NCBI GenBank assembly: GCA_018500065.2
Contig: JAHBAO020000033.1
Span: 1-11,803, forward strand
DNA: 11,803 nt
Reading direction: 5' to 3'
Source: Octadecabacter sp.
GTDB lineage: Bacteria; Pseudomonadota; Alphaproteobacteria; Rhodobacterales; Rhodobacteraceae
In this document: positions 7,444 to 11,803 of the stretch, piece by piece
How the letters are laid out: each line of letters opens with the position of its first letter
How positions within the stretch are numbered: the stretch's first letter is position 1
Translations under genes and position numbers: made by a program
The notes under the pieces: generated by a model
What the model was told of the DNA's origin: nothing
Database searches by the model: none
What the model saw: only the letters and a program-made list of their open reading frames with translations

Positions 7444-7955
7444 GCGACACCGTAGCTGAGCATGAAGTAGGTGGTGTCAGGGTCTTTCACTTTGATCCGC
7501 CACATGACGACGACCCGATATTCCAATTTCAAACGGCAATTGGTGTTTCAGGGTTGGGCGCAGAAAACGTTCAGCACGTGGTTCTGGCCGAACTTGGCGA
7601 TATGCCGTTGCGCAGCTTTCTCGCGGTTGCTTACGAAATCGATGCAGCGGCGCTGGATAAGGTCGCAGAGTTAGACGAATTGACGGGGAACGTCTTTCTC
7701 GCTCGCTCTTCTGCGTTTCTTGATCGGCCAGTGGCGTTGAAAACGGACGGCGCTGCGCGCCTTGTCGCGATGCTCTGGGAACCCGGCACGGTGGGCGGCT
7801 TTTCTGCACCGATCAAAACCGAAAGTGCCGAAGGCATTTTGACATCACCCACCAAGAAAAAACCGTCAGACGCCGCGATGTCAGGCCGTGTCGCAACGAT
7901 TGCGTTGTTGGTGATGGGCCTGTTGGTTTGGGTCATGATCAAGGTGGCTGGATGA
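7440..7955 (+). CDS. Unrecognised protein with a C-terminal membrane anchor
   Basis: A 171-residue protein I do not recognise. Residues 1-125 look soluble: an acidic start, beta-like stretches such as GGVRVFHFDP (11-20) and NVQHVVLAELG (43-53), and a mixed region to LVAMLWEPG (108-116). A Thr/Ser/Lys linker (127-145) with a KKK cluster precedes a single hydrophobic helix (about 150-169) ending two residues from the C-terminus. This is the layout of a tail-anchored protein facing the cytoplasm. The start overlaps the previous stop as ATGA and has a G-rich Shine-Dalgarno-like run just upstream. The 51-base gap to pyrC is the only real gap in the cluster. Tight coupling to pyrB and the PH-like gene suggests a linked role, perhaps at the membrane, but the sequence shows no enzyme motif. 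Confidence 0.8.
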   Translation: MSDTVAEHEVGGVRVFHFDPPHDDDPIFQFQTAIGVSGLGAENVQHVVLAELGDMPLRSFLAVAYEIDAAALDKVAELDELTGNVFLARSSAFLDRPVALKTDGAARLVAMLWEPGTVGGFSAPIKTESAEGILTSPTKKKPSDAAMSGRVATIALLVMGLLVWVMIKVAG

Positions 7956-8006
7956 TGTCGGTCAAAATAGTTTACGCGCCGCAAAGCGACAGTCAAAAGG
8001 GATGCT

Positions 8007-9275
8007 ATGAACACGCACTTTAAGAACGCCCGCCTGATTGACCCAGAAACAGGTACCGACATACTCGGAGACTTGTTCGTCGCGCACGGGGTTATCGCGG
8101 ATAGCTGCAAGGCGGATGAGGTTGTCGATTGCGGCGGCAAATGCCTTGCGCCGGGTATTGTCGACATCGGTGTAAAGGTCTCTGAACCCGGCGAGCGCCA
8201 CAAAGAAAGCTTTGCCTCGGCGGGCCGTGCGGCGGTTGCAGGTGGCATAACGACCATCGTCACCCGCCCCGACACCAGCCCCGCGATTGATACACCGGAA
8301 ACGCTGGAATTTGTTGAACGCCGTGCCAGCAATGATGCCGCCGTAAATGTCTTGCCAATGGCCGCCCTGACCAAAGAGCGTGCGGGCAAAGAGATGACAG
8401 AGATCGGGTTCTTGATGGACGCAGGGGCTGCGGCCTTCACCGACTGCGACCGCGTTGTGACCAACACCAAAGTCTTTAGTCGCGTTCTGACCTATGCCCA
8501 TTCCCTCGGCGCGCTTGTGATCGGCCACGTGCAGGAACCGGGCTTGTCCGCTGGCGGTTCTGTGACGTCCGGTAAGTTTGCGACGTTGCGTGGATTGTCC
8601 GGTGTGTCGCCAATGGCGGAACGCATGGGGCTGGACCGCGATATTGCGCTTCTGGAAATGACAGGCGCTGCTTATCACGTTGATCAAATCACCACCGCCC
8701 GCGCACTTCCCGCACTGGAACGTGCCAAGGCGAACGGGCTGAACATCACCGCAGGCGTTGGCATCCACCATTTGACGCTGAACGAAATGGACGTCGCCGA
8801 TTACCGCACGTTCTTCAAACTCAAACCACCTCTGCGCTCCGAGGATGATCGTTTGGCCGTGGTTGAGGCCGTTGCCTCTGGATTGATCGACATAATCAGT
8901 TCGATGCACACGCCACAGGACGAAGAATCAAAACGTCTGCCGTTTGAAGAGGCCGCATCGGGGGCTGTCGCTTTAGAAACCCTGCTTCCCGCTGCGTTGC
9001 GGTTAGTCCACGCAGGTCACATCGACCTGCCGCATCTGTTCCGCGCACTCGCGCTGAACCCTGCCAACCGTTTGGGGCTTTCGTGTGGGCGGCTTTCCAT
9101 CGGCGCACCTGCTGATTTGGTTCTGTTTGATCCTGATGTAAGCTGGAAGCTCGACCGCTCTAAGCTGCTCTCGAAGTCCAAGAATACTCCTTTTGATGAG
9201 GCTATTTTGCAGGGCAAGGTGATCGCGACCTACGTCGGTGGCGTCAACAAAACAGAAAGCTTGGCCAATGCTTGA
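8007..9275 (+). CDS. pyrC: PyrC (dihydroorotase) homologue with degenerate active site, probable pseudo-dihydroorotase
   Basis: A 422-residue amidohydrolase-fold protein of the class I dihydroorotase family. The framework is clear: LAPGIVDI (47-54), EPGE (60-63), GGITTIV (79-85), HVQEPG (174-179), IHHLTL (253-258), and the closing barrel segment NPANRLGL...GAPADLVLFD (351-375). Several residues that make dihydroorotases work are gone. The HxH metal pair is Gly55-Val-Lys57. The HVST metal histidine is Gln227 (HVDQITT, 224-230). The catalytic Asp of DHAPH is Met300 (SMHTPQ). MPNT at the substrate loop is RPDT. His174 and Asp146 remain. Pseudomonads have a similar inactive PyrC' needed for PyrB assembly, so I infer a structural or regulatory partner of the PyrB encoded upstream. 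A functional dihydroorotase should exist elsewhere. ATG at 8007 has AAGGGA just upstream. The 3' end overlaps plsY by 8 bases. Confidence 0.9.
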   Translation: MNTHFKNARLIDPETGTDILGDLFVAHGVIADSCKADEVVDCGGKCLAPGIVDIGVKVSEPGERHKESFASAGRAAVAGGITTIVTRPDTSPAIDTPETLEFVERRASNDAAVNVLPMAALTKERAGKEMTEIGFLMDAGAAAFTDCDRVVTNTKVFSRVLTYAHSLGALVIGHVQEPGLSAGGSVTSGKFATLRGLSGVSPMAERMGLDRDIALLEMTGAAYHVDQITTARALPALERAKANGLNITAGVGIHHLTLNEMDVADYRTFFKLKPPLRSEDDRLAVVEAVASGLIDIISSMHTPQDEESKRLPFEEAASGAVALETLLPAALRLVHAGHIDLPHLFRALALNPANRLGLSCGRLSIGAPADLVLFDPDVSWKLDRSKLLSKSKNTPFDEAILQGKVIATYVGGVNKTESLANA

Positions 9276-9876
9276 ATTGGAAAGCGCAGGCCCAACACTG
9301 CTGCTTTGGGCGGCAATCGCCTATGTCATCGGCTCGATCCCGTTTGGACTGATCCTCGCGCGGGTCATGGGGCTTGGAAATTTGCGCGACATCGGGTCGG
9401 GCAATATCGGTGCGACCAATGTGTTGCGCACGGGGTCCAAAAAGGCCGCAGCGTTGACGCTACTTTTGGATGCTGGAAAAGGTGTATTCGTGGTTTTGCT
9501 CGCCCGCAAGTTTGCGGCGTTTGATGCAGCACAAGTTGCCGCGTTTTTCGTAATGCTGGGGCACTGTTTTCCGGTTTGGTTGAAATTTCGCGGTGGCAAA
9601 GGCGTCGCGACGTTCCTCGGCCTGCTCTACGCACTTGCTTGGCCAATCGGAATTGCGGCGTGCCTCACATGGTTGGTGACGGCAGCGATTTTCAGGTATT
9701 CCTCACTCGCGGCATTGGTTGCTGCAGTGTCAACGATGGTCTGGGCGCTGGTCCTTGGCGTACCAAGCATCTTCATCCTATGCTCGTTCCTCACGGCGTT
9801 GATATTCTGGCGTCACGCGGAAAACATCAGACGCTTGGCCGCTGGCGAAGAATCCAAGATTGGTCAGAAGGCCTAG
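9268..9876 (+). CDS. plsY: Acyl-phosphate:glycerol-3-phosphate acyltransferase PlsY
   Basis: A 202-residue integral inner-membrane enzyme that transfers an acyl chain from acyl-phosphate to glycerol-3-phosphate, making lysophosphatidic acid, the first step of phospholipid synthesis. The PlsY blocks are all present: SIPFG (23-27), DIGSGNIGATNVLR (41-54), GHCFPVWLKFRGGKGVAT (98-115), and RHAENIRRL followed by GEESKIG (182-199). Hydrophobic helices fill the spaces between them. Length is typical. ATG at 9268 lies 8 bases inside the end of pyrC and gives a protein starting right before the first helix; an in-frame GTG at 9238 would add 10 unlikely residues. No strong Shine-Dalgarno is seen, so translation may depend on coupling to pyrC. 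The stop TAG is part of a CTAG shared with the convergent gene. Confidence 0.96.
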   Translation: MLELESAGPTLLLWAAIAYVIGSIPFGLILARVMGLGNLRDIGSGNIGATNVLRTGSKKAAALTLLLDAGKGVFVVLLARKFAAFDAAQVAAFFVMLGHCFPVWLKFRGGKGVATFLGLLYALAWPIGIAACLTWLVTAAIFRYSSLAALVAAVSTMVWALVLGVPSIFILCSFLTALIFWRHAENIRRLAAGEESKIGQKA

Positions 9877-10043
9877 CGTTTGGGCGGCGACCGCCATGTC
9901 TTGATCATGACCCAGATGTAGACGAGCGTCGCGAGCACCCAGACCGCGACTATACCTAACCCGTATGCTTCATCCGAGCGGCCCCAATAGATAGACGCCA
10001 TCAAAACACCGAACCAGACGATTGTGATTTCAATATACCGCAT
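9873..10043 (-). CDS. Small two-helix membrane protein encoded after gshA
   Basis: A 56-residue protein with two hydrophobic segments (about 3-20 and 28-46) joined by a short polar turn (GRSDEAYG, 21-28) and ending in a basic tail (KTWRSPPKR). I do not recognise a family. ATG at 10043 overlaps the gshA stop as TGATG, so it should be translated by re-initiation after gshA; this favours it over a longer in-frame start at 10088 that would run through the gshA end. The stop TAG forms a CTAG with the plsY stop on the other strand, so the two convergent genes overlap by 4 bases. The coupled start and exact fit between genes support a real gene. Function is unknown. Confidence 0.7.
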   Translation of the reverse strand: MRYIEITIVWFGVLMASIYWGRSDEAYGLGIVAVWVLATLVYIWVMIKTWRSPPKR

Positions 10044-11413
10044 CAGTAAGAGAACGCTCCGTAGATTTTGCTCAGGTCGCCGTTCCACGCACCATTGTAG
10101 TCATCCAGTAATTCATCCGCAGGCGTCTTGCCAGTTTCGATGGATTCCTTAAGCGCGTTCAGGAAATGCGTCTCATCTGGTACCATACCACCCGCGCCCG
10201 GCATTGCACGGTTTTTAAGGCCAAGTTCAGCGATCTTGACGCATTCACGTGCAATATCGTGCATGGATTGGCCGTTCACCTTGGCCTGCAATCCGTGGAT
10301 CGACGCCTCAACGCGCCACGCGTTGCGGGTTTCTTCATCCCAATCTTTGCACAGATCCCACGCCGCATCCAACGCGGTCTGATCATAGGTTAGCCCAACC
10401 CAGAACGCAGGCAGCGCACACAGGCGACGCCACGGACCACCATCTGCACCGCGCATTTCGATGAATTGCTTCAGTCGCGCTTCAGGGAAGGCCGTTGTCA
10501 GGTGATCGGCCCAGTCCGACAGCGTCGGCGTTTCACCTGGCAGGGCGGGCAGTTGACCCTTCAGGAAATCGCGGAAAGATTGCCCCAAAGCGTCGACATA
10601 TTGACCATCGCGGTAGACGAAGTACATCGGCACATCGAGCATATATTCAACGTAGCGTTCGAACCCGAAACCATCCTCAAAAACGAACGGCAACATGCCC
10701 GTGCGCGCATCATCCAAATGCCGCCAAATCCGCGCCCGCCAGCTTTTGTGGCCATTCACTTTACCATCAAAGAACGGCGAGTTTGCGAACAACGCAGTCG
10801 CGACGGGCTGCAATGCCAAGGCAACACGCATCTTTTGAACCATGTCCGGCTCGGACGAAAAGTCGAGGTTCACTTGAACGGTGCAGGTCCGGCGCATCAT
10901 CATCTTACCTGATGTGCCGACCTTATCCATATAGGCATCCATCAGCTTGTAGCGGCCTTTGGGCATCAGTGGCATTTCATCGTGCGACCATTCCGGCGCG
11001 GCCCCAAGACCGATAAACCCGACGCCGATTTCGTCGGCAATGGACTTAACTTCCGCCAAATGGGAATTCACTTCGTCACAGGTCTGGTGGATCGTCTCAA
11101 CCGGTGCGCCGGACAATTCCAACGCCCCACCCGGTTCCAGCGACACATTCGCACCGTCTTTTTCCAAACCGATCAGAAAACCGCCCTCGGTGACGGGGGC
11201 CCAACCAAAACGGTCGCGCAGCCCAGACAGAACAGCCTCGATCGAGCGCTCACCGTGGAACGGCAGTGGCTTGTGCGTGTCTTTGCAATACCCGAACTTT
11301 TCATGCTCGGTCCCGATGCGCCAATCTGCCTTCGGGCGACACCCTTTGGCCAGAAATTCAGCGAGTTGTTCATGGCGTTCAATTGGACCGCCGCCGGACT
11401 GTGGAATGGACAT
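10043..11413 (-). CDS. gshA: Glutamate-cysteine ligase, plant/alphaproteobacterial type
   Basis: A 456-residue cytoplasmic enzyme that joins glutamate and cysteine using ATP to form gamma-glutamylcysteine, the first and usually limiting step of glutathione synthesis. It belongs to the plant-like group found in alphaproteobacteria, not the enterobacterial GshA. Seen motifs: IGTEHEKFGY (33-42) with the metal/ATP glutamates Glu36 and Glu38, SLEPGGALELSGAP (91-104) for substrate binding, GLGAAPEWSHDEMPLMPKGRY (135-155), MMRRTCTVQVNLDF (172-185), and IEMRGADGGPW (318-328) in the substrate-binding part. Length fits the group (about 450-460). ATG at 11413 has GGAG (11425-11422) 8 bases before it. 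Its stop overlaps the start of the small membrane protein gene. The second glutathione gene (gshB) is not in the window. The 56-base gap upstream (11414-11469) shows no clear promoter. Confidence 0.96.
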   Translation of the reverse strand: MSIPQSGGGPIERHEQLAEFLAKGCRPKADWRIGTEHEKFGYCKDTHKPLPFHGERSIEAVLSGLRDRFGWAPVTEGGFLIGLEKDGANVSLEPGGALELSGAPVETIHQTCDEVNSHLAEVKSIADEIGVGFIGLGAAPEWSHDEMPLMPKGRYKLMDAYMDKVGTSGKMMMRRTCTVQVNLDFSSEPDMVQKMRVALALQPVATALFANSPFFDGKVNGHKSWRARIWRHLDDARTGMLPFVFEDGFGFERYVEYMLDVPMYFVYRDGQYVDALGQSFRDFLKGQLPALPGETPTLSDWADHLTTAFPEARLKQFIEMRGADGGPWRRLCALPAFWVGLTYDQTALDAAWDLCKDWDEETRNAWRVEASIHGLQAKVNGQSMHDIARECVKIAELGLKNRAMPGAGGMVPDETHFLNALKESIETGKTPADELLDDYNGAWNGDLSKIYGAFSY

Positions 11414-11469
11414 GAAAAGCGCTCCGTTTGATGCGTAGCTTTTAGACGTGGCTGCTCATTGGCGCAGTG

Positions 11470-11803
11470 TCAATGCACGAGCTTGTAGGGTTTGTGATCT
11501 GGTGCCATCCAAATCGTCATTCGGGCGGTGCGCGGGGTGTTCAATAGCGACAGCATATACTCGGTTTTCATGCCAGGAAGGGTGGCGAAAACATCGAACA
11601 ACGCCTCAACACCCAGTGCATCTGTTGGAATATCCAAATGCTCGCCACCACGGTTGATGATCCGCCATGCTGGGGCAGGGGTAATATCAAGCTGCACCAT
11701 CAGATCGAGGTCCGCGACTCCACCATCCAGCGGGCCAAGGTAGGTTACGCGGCGTTCGTCCAGCGTCACCACACCCGCGCCATCACTGTTGGGGCGAAAC
11801 CGC
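11470..11803 (-). CDS. Unrecognised protein, 3' part only (start outside window)
   Basis: An open frame of 110 full codons from the window edge to TGA at 11472-11470. A GTG at 11772 could be a start, but the frame stays open upstream of it with ordinary codons (reading RFRPNSDGAGV before it), so the gene most likely begins outside. The visible part has beta-like alternation, acidic stretches (GGVADLDLMVQLDI), and an end rich in hydrophobics and basics (MTIWMAPDHKPYKLVH). No transmembrane helix or known motif is seen. It is on the same strand as gshA, 56 bases upstream. In related genomes I would expect rsmE near gshA, but these residues do not look like RsmE. Function unknown. Confidence 0.65.
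   Translation of the reverse strand, partial: RFRPNSDGAGVVTLDERRVTYLGPLDGGVADLDLMVQLDITPAPAWRIINRGGEHLDIPTDALGVEALFDVFATLPGMKTEYMLSLLNTPRTARMTIWMAPDHKPYKLVH

Noticed and set aside
7956..8006. Short repeats in the gap before pyrC (GTCAAAA twice, TGTCG/CGACA ends)
   Set aside because: The arms are only 5-7 bases and widely spaced, with no stable stem or promoter pair; chance is the simpler explanation.
7962..8909. 315-codon minus-strand frame, plus a 279-codon minus-strand frame at 7631-8470
   Set aside because: Both lie opposite pyrC and the preceding gene. The plus-strand genes have family motifs or coupled starts; the minus frames show no recognisable domain and mutually overlap.

Overview
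The window looks like a core-genome stretch of an alphaproteobacterium, most likely a Rhodobacteraceae (Roseobacter-type) species. This rests on the moderately high GC, the plant/alphaproteobacterial type of glutamate-cysteine ligase, the alphaproteobacterial branch of family 4-like uracil-DNA glycosylase, and a dihydroorotase homologue with a degenerate active site next to pyrB. The lineage is inferred from remembered family features, not from a search. I see no RNA genes, insertion sequences, CRISPR arrays, integrases or defence genes, and no gene-free gap reaches 100 bases.

Layout. Positions 1-4558 (minus strand) hold a two-gene efflux operon: a periplasmic adaptor protein followed after 5 bases by an RND pump whose 3' end lies outside the window. 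Positions 4656-5968 (minus) hold a DNA-repair-type glycosylase and moaB, joined by an ATGA overlap. A 96-base divergent region (5969-6064) separates this from a plus-strand cluster at 6065-9876: pyrB, a membrane PH-domain-like protein, an unrecognised tail-anchored protein, a PyrC homologue, and plsY. All junctions in this cluster overlap except a 51-base gap before pyrC. plsY ends by sharing a CTAG with a convergent minus-strand gene for a 56-residue membrane protein, which is itself coupled to gshA (10043-11413, minus). The 3' part of an unrecognised minus-strand gene fills 11470-11803.

How the genes work together. The adaptor and pump should form the inner-membrane and periplasmic parts of a tripartite exporter. 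PyrB catalyses the committed step of pyrimidine synthesis. The PyrC homologue has lost most metal and catalytic residues, so it is probably a non-catalytic partner of PyrB, as the PyrC' protein is in pseudomonads; a true dihydroorotase would then be encoded elsewhere. The two small membrane proteins between pyrB and pyrC are the least explained part of the window. PlsY makes lysophosphatidic acid for phospholipids, and GshA makes gamma-glutamylcysteine for glutathione.

I found no clearly new multi-gene system. The points most worth a second look are the degenerate PyrC homologue with the two unexplained genes beside it, the altered catalytic motifs of the glycosylase, and a perfect dyad next to the predicted pyrB promoter.
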